Shown in pieces: positions 1-5,640 of a DNA stretch of 5,996 nucleotides. The translations under genes and the position numbers were made by a program. Below the pieces are notes generated by a model, which saw only the letters and a list, made by a program, of their open reading frames with translations, had not been told where the DNA came from and made no database searches. Numbering within the stretch: the first letter of the stretch is position 1; every line of letters begins with the position of its first letter. The stretch comes from an uncultured Oscillospiraceae bacterium (GTDB lineage Bacteria > Bacillota > Clostridia > Oscillospirales > Acutalibacteraceae), in assembly GCA_900554525.1 (NCBI GenBank), contig USHL01000094.1:1-5996 (forward strand), written 5' to 3'.

Positions 1-1
1 C

Positions 2-130
2 GGATATGTATTCGGACTCGAAATACTTTCGCTTAAGCAGTTCGGAATCAGTCTTTTGCTTTCTGTGCTTGTGCTGCCGTTTAGCGAACTTATAAAGCTC
101 ATCAGGTCAAAAATTAATTTTGAGATTTGA
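2..130 (+). CDS. P-type cation-transporting ATPase, C-terminal fragment (partial, 5' end outside window)
   Basis: Reading from base 2, an open frame of 42 codons runs to TGA at 128-130. The residues (FGLEILSLKQFGISLLLSVL, then VLPFSELIKLIRSKINFEI) resemble the extreme C-terminus of P2-type ATPases such as Ca2+ or other cation pumps. There the last transmembrane helix is preceded by a PLSLKQW-like segment and ends in a P-x-x-E-x-x-K motif. Here residues ~14-32 form one hydrophobic helix, followed by a basic cytoplasmic tail (K, R, K). Known for the family: ATP-driven transport of a cation across the cytoplasmic membrane through a phospho-aspartate intermediate. The catalytic DKTG and ion-binding residues lie outside the window, so substrate (Ca2+, Mn2+ or other) cannot be stated. 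The gene converges on the minus-strand NIF3-family gene and shares its terminator. The family call rests on a short stretch. Confidence 0.7.
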   Translation, partial: GYVFGLEILSLKQFGISLLLSVLVLPFSELIKLIRSKINFEI

Positions 131-177
131 AAAGCGATGGCAGCGGGCAGCTTTACGTCATCGATATCGATTAAAAT

Positions 178-207
178 AAAAAAGCAGAGCGTATGCTCTG
201 CTTTTTT
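178..207. terminator. Bidirectional rho-independent terminator
   Basis: A perfect hairpin has a 7-bp GC-containing stem, GCAGAGC (184-190) and GCTCTGC (195-201), with a GTAT loop. It is flanked by six A (178-183) and six T (202-207), which lengthen the stem to 13 bp and give a U-tract in either direction. It lies 47 nt after the ATPase stop. It also overlaps the stop codon of the convergent NIF3-family gene (206-208), so it can end both transcripts. Confidence 0.9.
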
Positions 208-955
208 AAATATGACTTATATTGGTTAAATGCTCAGAATAAAATTCAATATCCTTAAATTTATCCTGCAAAAGATGTTTCAGCGGTTCAATTACAACAT
301 CTTCGGTATTGAAATGCCCGGCGTCATAAAGCGAAATGCCAAGATGTTCCGCTTCAAGAAATACATTATGCTTAACATCGGCGGTAAGCAGCGCGTCACA
401 GCCTTTTGGAATCACTTCGCTGAGATATCCGCCTCCGCTGCCAGAACAGATAAGAAGACGCGAAATACTTGTTTTCCCGGCAACGTATTTTACCGAGCCG
501 CCGAGCCTTTCTTTTAGAAATCCGGCGAATTGCCCGGGTTCTGCTGCGGGGGAAATGGAAACGATATTCAGTAGATAACCGTCTGCGGCAGCTGATTTTT
601 GGTAATTTTCGAAACCGAGTGCGTCGCAGAGCGAATCGTTTACACCGCCGCTTCCTACATCAAGATTGGTGTGCATTGAGATTACCGAAAGCCCGTTATT
701 TATCAATTCGTATACTATACTTCCGGCAAGAACATTTTTAAGCGGTTCAAAAATAACCGGATGGTGGGTTATTATAAGGCCGCAGGAATGTTGCTTTGCG
801 CTTTTTATGACTTCTGCTGTACAGTCAAGCGCCAGTAATACGTTTTTTACTTCGGCGGACGGATCGCCTGCAAGTATGCCTACGTTGTCGAAGCTGCAAG
901 CGTTGTCCGACGGGTATTTTTTGTTCAGAAAATCAAATATATCTTGTACTTTCAT
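206..955 (-). CDS. NIF3/DUF34-family metal-binding protein (YbgI/YqfO-like; 'GTP cyclohydrolase I type 2 homolog')
   Basis: A 249-residue protein, the length of the short YbgI-type members and without the inserted PII-like domain of ~370-residue YqfO-type members. The family's dinuclear metal-site motifs are all visible: THHP (residues 63-66), HTNLD (95-99), and GHFNTE (213-218, with His214 and Glu218). The N-terminal FDNVGILAGDP segment is also typical. Members form toroidal hexamers in the cytoplasm; their biochemical role is unresolved and the GTP cyclohydrolase label is an inherited database name. The ATG at 953-955 follows the glnS stop by only 3 nt. Its weak Shine-Dalgarno (AAAAAGG) lies in the last codons of glnS, indicating translational coupling. 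The gene is last in its operon, and its stop sits inside the terminator hairpin. The trmK neighbour found in Bacillus is absent. Family is certain, function is not. Confidence 0.93.
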   Translation of the reverse strand: MKVQDIFDFLNKKYPSDNACSFDNVGILAGDPSAEVKNVLLALDCTAEVIKSAKQHSCGLIITHHPVIFEPLKNVLAGSIVYELINNGLSVISMHTNLDVGSGGVNDSLCDALGFENYQKSAAADGYLLNIVSISPAAEPGQFAGFLKERLGGSVKYVAGKTSISRLLICSGSGGGYLSEVIPKGCDALLTADVKHNVFLEAEHLGISLYDAGHFNTEDVVIEPLKHLLQDKFKDIEFYSEHLTNISHI

Positions 956-958
956 ATT

Positions 959-2644
959 TTATGCCTTTTTTACAAATGAATCCTTGAGCGCTACGGTACG
1001 GTTGAAAACAAGCTTTCCGGGTGTTGAATCGGGGTCGGCGCAGAAATAACCCTGACGCATAAACTGGAAAGTATTTCCCGGTACTATTTCAGAAAGCCCT
1101 GCGTCGAGCTTACAACCGGTAAGTACTCTGAGAGAATCAGGATTTAAGTTGTCGGCAAAGGACGATACGCCCTCCTCGTCGCTCGGATTCGGTACATTGA
1201 AGAGACGGTCATAAAGTCTTACCTCGACATCAATGCAGTTGTCCGCGCTTACCCAATGCAAAGTGCCCTTAACCTTGCGTCCGTCCGCGGTTTCACCGCC
1301 GCGGCTTTCCGGATCGTAGGTGCAGTGTACGGCTGTTATATTTCCGTTATCATCGGTTTCATGCGAAGCATATTTAATATAATATGCACTTTTAAGACGT
1401 ACTTCCTTAGTTGGGCAAAGTCTGAAATATTTGCCGGGCGGATCCAGCATAAAGTCACTTTGTTCGATATACAGCTCCTTGGAAAATACTACTGTACGCT
1501 TTCCGAGTTCAGGCTTAGAAGGATTGATTTCTACCTCGATATCCTCCTTTTGACCGTCGGGATAATTATCGATAATAATCTTGAGAGGCTCAAGTACAGC
1601 CATCGCACGCTCTGCGTTTTCATTAAGATAATCCCTTACACAGGCTTCAAGCAGAGCGTAATCTATAACGCTGTATGCCTTGGAAACGCCAATCTTATCG
1701 ACAAAGGCGCGTATCGCCTCGGCCGGATAGCCTCTTCTGCGCATACCGCAGATAGTAGCCATACGCGGATCGTCCCATCCGCTGACGAGACCGTCGTTTA
1801 CAAGCTTAAGGCATTTTCTTTTGCTTGTGAGCGTATAATTTACGTTCATACGTGCGAATTCTATCTGCCGCGGAGGAGAAGGGATTTCCAGCGCCTCAAG
1901 AAACCAGTTGTAAAGCGGGCGGTGATTTTCAAATTCCAGCGAGCAAAGCGAATGGGTTACACCTTCTTTTGCGTCGCTCAGCGGATGCGCAAAATCATAC
2001 ATAGGATATACGCACCATTTATCTCCCGTGCGGTGATGACGGGCTTTCATTATGCGGTATATGATCGGATCACGCATATTGAGATTAGAGGAAGACATAT
2101 CTATTTTGGCTCTCAGAACCATAGCGCCGTTTTCAAATTCGCCCGCGGTCATTCTGCTGAAAAGCTCTCGGTTTTCTTCTACGGGGCGGTTTCTGTACGG
2201 ACTTTCTTTTCCGGGCTCTGTCAGAGTACCGCGCATTTCTCTGATTTCATCTGCCGAGGATTCGTCCACAAAGGCAAGACCCATGTCTATCAGCTTTAAG
2301 GCACATTCGTAGATAAAATCAAAATAGTCGGAAGCGAAATAAACATTGTCCCATTTAAAACCAAGCCAGTTTATATCCTCTTTTATCGCGTCGACGTATT
2401 CTACCTCTTCCTTGGCGGGGTTGGTGTCATCAAAGCGCAGATTGCATTTTCCGCCGTATTTTTCGGCGGTGGCAAAATCTATGCATATTGCCTTTGCGTG
2501 GCCGATGTGCAGATACCCGTTAGGCTCTGGCGGGAAACGGGTTTGCACGTGGGTATATACTCCGTTTTTTAAATCCTCATCTATAAAATCATGAATGAAA
2601 TTTGAGGAAACATCGGTATTATCATTTTTTATTGTTTCAGACAT
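959..2644 (-). CDS. glnS: Glutaminyl-tRNA synthetase (GlnRS)
   Basis: A 561-residue class I aminoacyl-tRNA synthetase, close to the 554 residues of E. coli GlnRS. It attaches glutamine to tRNA-Gln in the cytoplasm using ATP. The Rossmann catalytic domain begins with RFPPEPNGYLHIGHAKA, with the HIGH signature at residues 46-49. The PPEPNG sequence distinguishes GlnRS from GluRS (APSPTG). The second signature is TSKRK (273-277), corresponding to MSKRK in E. coli, followed by GWDDPRM and GMRRRG as in GlnRS. The two C-terminal anticodon-binding beta-barrels (~340-550) are complete, with LHWVSA, VRLYDRLF, GYFC and VFNRTV blocks. The start ATG (2642-2644) has GGAG at 2651-2654, 6 nt away, in the 16-nt gap after gltX, so the pair is almost certainly co-transcribed. 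A dedicated GlnRS is not universal in Firmicutes, many of which use GatCAB transamidation instead. Confidence 0.97.
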   Translation of the reverse strand: MSETIKNDNTDVSSNFIHDFIDEDLKNGVYTHVQTRFPPEPNGYLHIGHAKAICIDFATAEKYGGKCNLRFDDTNPAKEEVEYVDAIKEDINWLGFKWDNVYFASDYFDFIYECALKLIDMGLAFVDESSADEIREMRGTLTEPGKESPYRNRPVEENRELFSRMTAGEFENGAMVLRAKIDMSSSNLNMRDPIIYRIMKARHHRTGDKWCVYPMYDFAHPLSDAKEGVTHSLCSLEFENHRPLYNWFLEALEIPSPPRQIEFARMNVNYTLTSKRKCLKLVNDGLVSGWDDPRMATICGMRRRGYPAEAIRAFVDKIGVSKAYSVIDYALLEACVRDYLNENAERAMAVLEPLKIIIDNYPDGQKEDIEVEINPSKPELGKRTVVFSKELYIEQSDFMLDPPGKYFRLCPTKEVRLKSAYYIKYASHETDDNGNITAVHCTYDPESRGGETADGRKVKGTLHWVSADNCIDVEVRLYDRLFNVPNPSDEEGVSSFADNLNPDSLRVLTGCKLDAGLSEIVPGNTFQFMRQGYFCADPDSTPGKLVFNRTVALKDSFVKKA

Positions 2645-2660
2645 ATATTTCTCCGTTCTG

Positions 2661-4313
2661 CTAAACCGAAGCAGCAGCTTCGGTTATACGCTTGATACAT
2701 TCATCGTACCCTAAAACCCGCATAATGCTGCAAAGGTCCGGGGTATTTTTTCTGCCGGTAACGGCTATTCTGAGCACTGTGCTGAGGTCGCCTGCATGTC
2801 CCTTATATTTTTCCGGTGCGGCCTTGTATTCCTTTGTTTCGGCCGCAAAGCCGAGGGAGGGAGCTAAATTTTTGATTTTTTCGAACCATTGCTGACGGTC
2901 ATCTTCCGCGGAATAGACATTCTTATATTTGTTTAAGAACTCTTTCGCGTCGCCGGCAGCTATATTTTCGGGCAGCTCAAAGTATTTTTTATAAAGGCTG
3001 CTATAAAAATAGGAAAAATAATCCTTGGCGTCGCTCCATTTGGCAATGTCCTTGCGCGGTTTCGGCACATCGCGGTCGATTGCAAATACCGCTTTGGTGT
3101 ATTGGGGATTTTCAGTCAGTATATTGTAAAATTCCTTATCAAATTCCTTGGCCCATTCGGTGATTTTATTATATACTTCAACGCTTGAGAATTTTGAAAT
3201 ACGGTTTTTGCTTACATCGTTGAGCTTGTCATGATCAAACAGCGCTCCCGATGCGCTCATTTTTTTGAGATTGAATTTGAAATCCTTATAAGAAGCATTC
3301 GGATTGGCACGGCGCCAGTCTTCAAATTCCGAAGAGGCAATGGTCATAAGATATTCTGTTACGCATTCGCTGTCATAGCCCTGTTCGGCAAAAAAGCGGA
3401 CGGCTGCCTCAGGATCCTTGCGCTTGGAGATTTTACGTTTTGCCCCGTTTTCAAGCTTCATAATAGGGGCAATATGACCGTATTTCGGCGGCTTGAAACC
3501 GAGTAATTTAAACAGCTGAATATGCTTCGGTACTGAGGAAATCCATTCGTCGCCGCGCAGAACATGTGTCGTGTGCATAAGGTGGTCGTCTACCGCATGA
3601 GCAAAATGATAGGTGGGAATACCGTCGGATTTTAAAAGAACAAAGTCTTCGTCGTTTTCAGGCATTTCAATTTTTCCCTTGATGCAGTCGTCAAATATTA
3701 TTTTATTTTGTTCGCTGCCGGGGGATTTAAGCCTTATAACAAACGGTTTTCCGGAGGCTATAAGCGCCTGTGCTTCCTCAAAGGAAATATTGCGGTGTTT
3801 AGCATATTTACCGTGATATCCGGTGCGCACCTTGGCGGACTCCTGCTTCAGCCGAACCTCTTCAAGCTCTTGAGCGGTACAGAAACAGGGGTAGGCAAGC
3901 CCTTGCTTAACTAAATCCTTGACATAGGTTTGATAAATTTCGGCGCGCAGACTTTGTCGGTACGGACCGTAATCTCCGGCTTCTGAGTCACCGCTTATAA
4001 AGCCTTCGTCTATATCAATGCCGTAACGCCGCAGGCCGTCGATAATATCCTCAACTCCGCCGGATATTTCACGCTTTTTATCGGTGTCTTCTATCCTTGT
4101 ATAGAAAATACCTCCGGTGGAAGAGGCGGTTATGCGGTTCACCAATGCGGCATATAAGGTGCCGAGGTGGAGATAACCGGTTGGGCTCGGCGCTATTCTG
4201 GTAACTCTTGCGCCTTCCGGGAGACAGCGCGGCTGATACAGCTTTTCAAAATATTCCGGCGTCTTGTCGATATCAGGCAGCAGCAGCTCTGCCATTCTTT
4301 CTTTATCGTTCAT
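2661..4313 (-). CDS. gltX: Glutamyl-tRNA synthetase (GluRS), clostridial ~550-residue type
   Basis: A 550-residue class I synthetase that charges tRNA-Glu with glutamate in the cytoplasm. The first signature is APSPTGYLHLGT (residues 41-52; HLGT replaces HIGH), followed by the substrate-site block TRIEDTDKKRE. The second signature is KISKRKDPEAAV (294-305), the KMSKS equivalent. YPCFC (141-145) and YHGKY (166-170) match the zinc-knuckle region of E. coli GluRS, but later cysteines are missing, so a full zinc site is unlikely. The C-terminal part, with the SGALFDHDKLNDVSK and KPRKDIAKWS blocks, differs from the ~485-residue E. coli/Bacillus enzymes and matches a type I recall from Clostridia. 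Start ATG 4311-4313 has AAAAGGAG (4321-4328) 7 nt upstream. It lies 60 nt after nrdR, with a hairpin between, and 16 nt before glnS. Whether it also misacylates tRNA-Gln cannot be read from the sequence; the adjacent glnS makes a discriminating enzyme plausible. Confidence 0.95.
   Translation of the reverse strand: MNDKERMAELLLPDIDKTPEYFEKLYQPRCLPEGARVTRIAPSPTGYLHLGTLYAALVNRITASSTGGIFYTRIEDTDKKREISGGVEDIIDGLRRYGIDIDEGFISGDSEAGDYGPYRQSLRAEIYQTYVKDLVKQGLAYPCFCTAQELEEVRLKQESAKVRTGYHGKYAKHRNISFEEAQALIASGKPFVIRLKSPGSEQNKIIFDDCIKGKIEMPENDEDFVLLKSDGIPTYHFAHAVDDHLMHTTHVLRGDEWISSVPKHIQLFKLLGFKPPKYGHIAPIMKLENGAKRKISKRKDPEAAVRFFAEQGYDSECVTEYLMTIASSEFEDWRRANPNASYKDFKFNLKKMSASGALFDHDKLNDVSKNRISKFSSVEVYNKITEWAKEFDKEFYNILTENPQYTKAVFAIDRDVPKPRKDIAKWSDAKDYFSYFYSSLYKKYFELPENIAAGDAKEFLNKYKNVYSAEDDRQQWFEKIKNLAPSLGFAAETKEYKAAPEKYKGHAGDLSTVLRIAVTGRKNTPDLCSIMRVLGYDECIKRITEAAASV
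2664..2685 (-). other. Intercistronic hairpin at the gltX 3' end, upstream of the glnS ribosome binding site
   Basis: A perfect 9-bp inverted repeat, AACCGAAGC (2664-2672) and GCTTCGGTT (2677-2685), encloses a 4-nt loop. It covers the last codons of gltX and ends immediately before the TAG stop. On the mRNA it lies about 10 nt upstream of the GGAG of glnS. It lacks a proper U-tract (only three U, then AGCAG), so it is not a convincing terminator. It may instead affect coupling between the two genes or mRNA processing. The structure is seen directly; the function is inferred. Confidence 0.5.
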
Positions 4314-4334
4314 ATTTTATCTCCTTTTAAGAAA

Positions 4335-4367
4335 AGCAAACGGTATTTAATAATAATACCGTTTGCT
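4335..4367 (-). terminator. Hairpin terminator or attenuator between nrdR and gltX
   Basis: A perfect 13-bp inverted repeat, AGCAAACGGTATT (4335-4347) and AATACCGTTTGCT (4355-4367), has a 7-nt loop. On the minus-strand transcript it is followed by TTTTCTT, resembling a rho-independent terminator of modest GC content. It starts 6 nt after the nrdR stop and ends just upstream of the gltX Shine-Dalgarno. It could end most nrdR transcripts, act as a partial read-through attenuator, or protect the 5' end of a processed gltX message. There is no room for a promoter between it and gltX. Confidence 0.7.
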
Positions 4368-4373
4368 GTGCAA

Positions 4374-4829
4374 TCAGTCTTTTGAGAGCAGCTTATTGAG
4401 CTCGTTCATAAATGTGTTTATATCCTTGAACTGGCGGTATACCGAGGCAAATCTTACATAAGCGACCTCATCGATTTTTTTCAGCTTTTCCATAACAAGC
4501 TCTCCGATTTTTTCACTGCTGACTTCACGGTCAAGTGAATTTTGGAGAATGGTCTCAATTTCATCTATCATACCGTCGAGAGTGTCGATGGAAACCGGAC
4601 GCTTTTCGCAGGCGCGGAGCAGACCGTTCATAAGCTTGTTGCGGTTGAAAGTTTCGCGCGACTTATCCTTTTTGATAACGATTATAGGCAGACTTTCAAT
4701 GACCTCGTAAGTGGTAAAGCGTTTGCCGCACTTTAAGCACTCACGGCGGCGCCTGATGCGCTGACCTTCGTCGGTGGGGCGCGAGTCTATGACCTTGCTT
4801 TCCTCAAAGCCGCAGAATGGACATTTCAT
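4374..4829 (-). CDS. nrdR: Transcriptional repressor NrdR
   Basis: A complete 151-residue NrdR. The N-terminal zinc ribbon carries CPFC (Cys3, Cys6) and CLKC (Cys31, Cys34), bracketing VIDSRPTDEGQRIRRRRE, the DNA-binding surface typical of the family, followed by GKRFTTYE. Residues ~48-138 are an ATP-cone domain (IVIKKDKSRETFNRNKLMNG through YVRFASVYRQF). Known for the family: the ATP-cone senses ATP/dATP, and the protein represses ribonucleotide reductase operons by binding paired NrdR boxes. No nrd genes are in the window, so targets are elsewhere. Start ATG 4827-4829 has AAAGGAG (4838-4844) 8 nt upstream. It is transcribed divergently from the PPIase gene. A NrdR-box-like palindrome within its own predicted promoter suggests autoregulation. 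Confidence 0.97.
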   Translation of the reverse strand: MKCPFCGFEESKVIDSRPTDEGQRIRRRRECLKCGKRFTTYEVIESLPIIVIKKDKSRETFNRNKLMNGLLRACEKRPVSIDTLDGMIDEIETILQNSLDREVSSEKIGELVMEKLKKIDEVAYVRFASVYRQFKDINTFMNELNKLLSKD

Positions 4830-4867
4830 ACATTTTACTCCTTTAATGCATTATCCTGTAAAAACAC

Positions 4868-4896
4868 TTGTATTATACTATATATAGTGGTAAAAT
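4868..4896 (+). promoter_or_regulatory. Predicted sigma-A promoter for the PPIase gene
   Basis: TTGTAT (4868-4873) is followed after 17 bp by TAAAAT (4891-4896, 5/6 match to TATAAT). The expected start is near 4903, giving a ~25-nt leader. It overlaps the nrdR promoter almost completely, each -10 lying over the other's -35, so two polymerases could not bind at once. Confidence 0.6.
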
Positions 4897-4900
4897 ACAA
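4872..4900 (-). promoter_or_regulatory. Predicted sigma-A promoter for nrdR
   Basis: On the minus strand, a perfect -10 TATAAT (4877 down to 4872) is preceded at 17 bp by TTGTAT (4900 down to 4895), a 3/6 match to TTGACA. Transcription would start near 4865, giving a ~35-nt leader with AAAGGAG before the nrdR ATG. Prediction from sequence only. Confidence 0.65.
4875..4890. promoter_or_regulatory. Candidate NrdR box (operator)
   Basis: The 16-mer has the palindromic core CTATATATAG (4878-4887). It matches the NrdR-box consensus as I recall it (acaCwAtATaTwGtgt) at all 10 core positions and 14 of 16 overall, on either strand. The core lies inside the 17-bp spacers of both divergent promoters, where a bound repressor would block polymerase. 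NrdR boxes normally occur as pairs about 31-32 bp apart centre to centre, and I find no clear second box. The alternating TA core could also arise from A/T-rich promoter sequence. Confidence 0.5.
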
Positions 4901-4916
4901 GTGCAATTTAAAAAAC

Positions 4917-4922
4917 AGGAGG
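4917..4922 (+). promoter_or_regulatory. Shine-Dalgarno that sets the PPIase start
   Basis: A perfect AGGAGG lies 5 nt before the ATG at 4928-4930. The same frame is open upstream to a TTG at 4868, but that codon has no ribosome binding site and lies in the predicted -35 element. The ATG at 4928 is therefore the start. Confidence 0.9.
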
Positions 4923-4927
4923 AAAAA

Positions 4928-5527
4928 ATGGATAATTTACAGCTTAAAACACCCGCTGCAGGTGATACGGCGGCGGTCATGCACACAAACAGGGGAGATA
5001 TAAAGATTTTGCTTTTCGGGGAAAAAGCGCCTAAAGCCGTGGAAAACTTTACCACACATGCGAAAAACGGTTATTATAACGGCTTGAAGTTTCACCGCGT
5101 AATCAACGATTTTATGATTCAGGGCGGTGACCCGCTCGGCAACGGAACCGGCGGCGAATCCATATGGGGCAAAAGCTTTGAGGATGAATTTACTCCGGAG
5201 CTGCATAATCTCAGAGGCGCGCTTTCTATGGCGAATTCCGGGCCGAATACCAACGGGAGTCAGTTTTTTATTGTTCAGGCGAAAAGCGTTTCAGACAGCT
5301 TAATAGAGCAGATGAAAGACATGAAAGACGGAAGTTTCCCTGAAGCGGTAATAGAAGCCTACCGTGAGAACGGCGGAACACCATGGCTTGATTACCGGCA
5401 TACGGTTTTCGGTCAGGTATATGAGGGAATGGATGTGGTTGATTTAATTGCGGCTTCAGAAACCGGCGTATACGATGAACCGCTTGAGGATATAATCATA
5501 GAGTCTGTTGATATAATTACGCTTTAA
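4928..5527 (+). CDS. Cyclophilin-type peptidyl-prolyl cis-trans isomerase (cytoplasmic)
   Basis: A 199-residue single-domain cyclophilin that interconverts cis and trans X-Pro peptide bonds to assist protein folding. The family landmarks are in order: FHRVI (catalytic Arg57), FMIQGGDP (62-69), GTGG, LSMANSGPNTNGSQFFI (99-115), and WLDYRHTVFGQV (153-164). The last block holds Trp153 and His158, equivalent to the cyclosporin-contacting Trp and the active-site His of human cyclophilin A. A ~30-residue acidic/helical insertion (about 119-150) before the WLD block lengthens it relative to the 165-residue human protein, as is common in Firmicutes homologues. There is no signal peptide or lipobox, so it is cytoplasmic, unlike extracytoplasmic cyclophilins. 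It is transcribed alone, divergent from nrdR, and closed by its own terminator. The overlapping promoter suggests shared control with nrdR. Family certain; client proteins unknown. Confidence 0.95.
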   Translation: MDNLQLKTPAAGDTAAVMHTNRGDIKILLFGEKAPKAVENFTTHAKNGYYNGLKFHRVINDFMIQGGDPLGNGTGGESIWGKSFEDEFTPELHNLRGALSMANSGPNTNGSQFFIVQAKSVSDSLIEQMKDMKDGSFPEAVIEAYRENGGTPWLDYRHTVFGQVYEGMDVVDLIAASETGVYDEPLEDIIIESVDIITL

Positions 5528-5530
5528 AGC

Positions 5531-5563
5531 AAAAACGGGCGCGAAGCTAAGCGCCCGTTTTTT
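5531..5563 (+). terminator. Strong rho-independent terminator after the PPIase gene
   Basis: The GC-rich stem CGGGCGC (5536-5542) and GCGCCCG (5551-5557) encloses an 8-nt loop. It is preceded by five A and followed by six T (5558-5563). It begins 4 nt after the PPIase stop. The A-run on the left gives a short U-tract in the reverse direction too, although no convergent gene is present. Confidence 0.92.
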
Positions 5564-5640
5564 ATAGACTTAACGGGTGATAATATATATAAATACGGTA
5601 CTGATTATTTGCATAATTTGCCGATACAGGAATAATATGA

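Larger units (their letters stand above)
4865..4903. repeat. 10-bp inverted repeat framing the divergent promoter region
   Basis: CACTTGTATT (4865-4874) and its exact reverse complement AATACAAGTG (4894-4903) flank a 19-bp centre. The symmetry continues inward after one mismatch as TAC/GTA (4876-4878 with 4890-4892). Each arm contains the -35 TTGTAT of one of the two divergent promoters, so the region is a nearly symmetrical two-way promoter. The arms may also be a binding site for a dimeric regulator. Confidence 0.75.

Noticed and set aside
160..171. 12-bp perfect palindrome ATCGATATCGAT between the ATPase gene and terminator
   Set aside because: It lies downstream of a stop codon, between convergent genes, with no promoter nearby. 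It is built from the overlapping units ATCGAT and GATATC and may be chance.
1256..2299. Long open frame of 347 codons on the plus strand, antisense to glnS
   Set aside because: It lies wholly inside a clearly conserved glnS gene. Its translation is rich in Cys, Tyr, Arg and Ile with no recognisable domain, and it has no ribosome binding site; it is a codon-usage shadow.
4314..4373. T-box or other riboswitch upstream of gltX
   Set aside because: The gap is only 60 nt and contains no T-box motif, just a simple hairpin and the ribosome binding site.
4435..4444. Palindrome CGGTATACCG inside nrdR, sharing CGGTAT with the nrdR-gltX hairpin
   Set aside because: It encodes the conserved SVYR segment of NrdR, so coding constraint explains it; the similarity to the hairpin is short.
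4844..4853. Palindrome TAATGCATTA as a second NrdR box
   Set aside because: It does not match the CwATATATwG core, its spacing to the good box (34 bp) is off the usual 31-32 bp, and part of it overlaps the nrdR Shine-Dalgarno region.
4868..4927. Upstream TTG start adding 20 residues to the cyclophilin
   Set aside because: TTG is part of the predicted -35 and lacks a Shine-Dalgarno. The ATG at 4928 has a perfect AGGAGG, and the cyclophilin fold begins after it.
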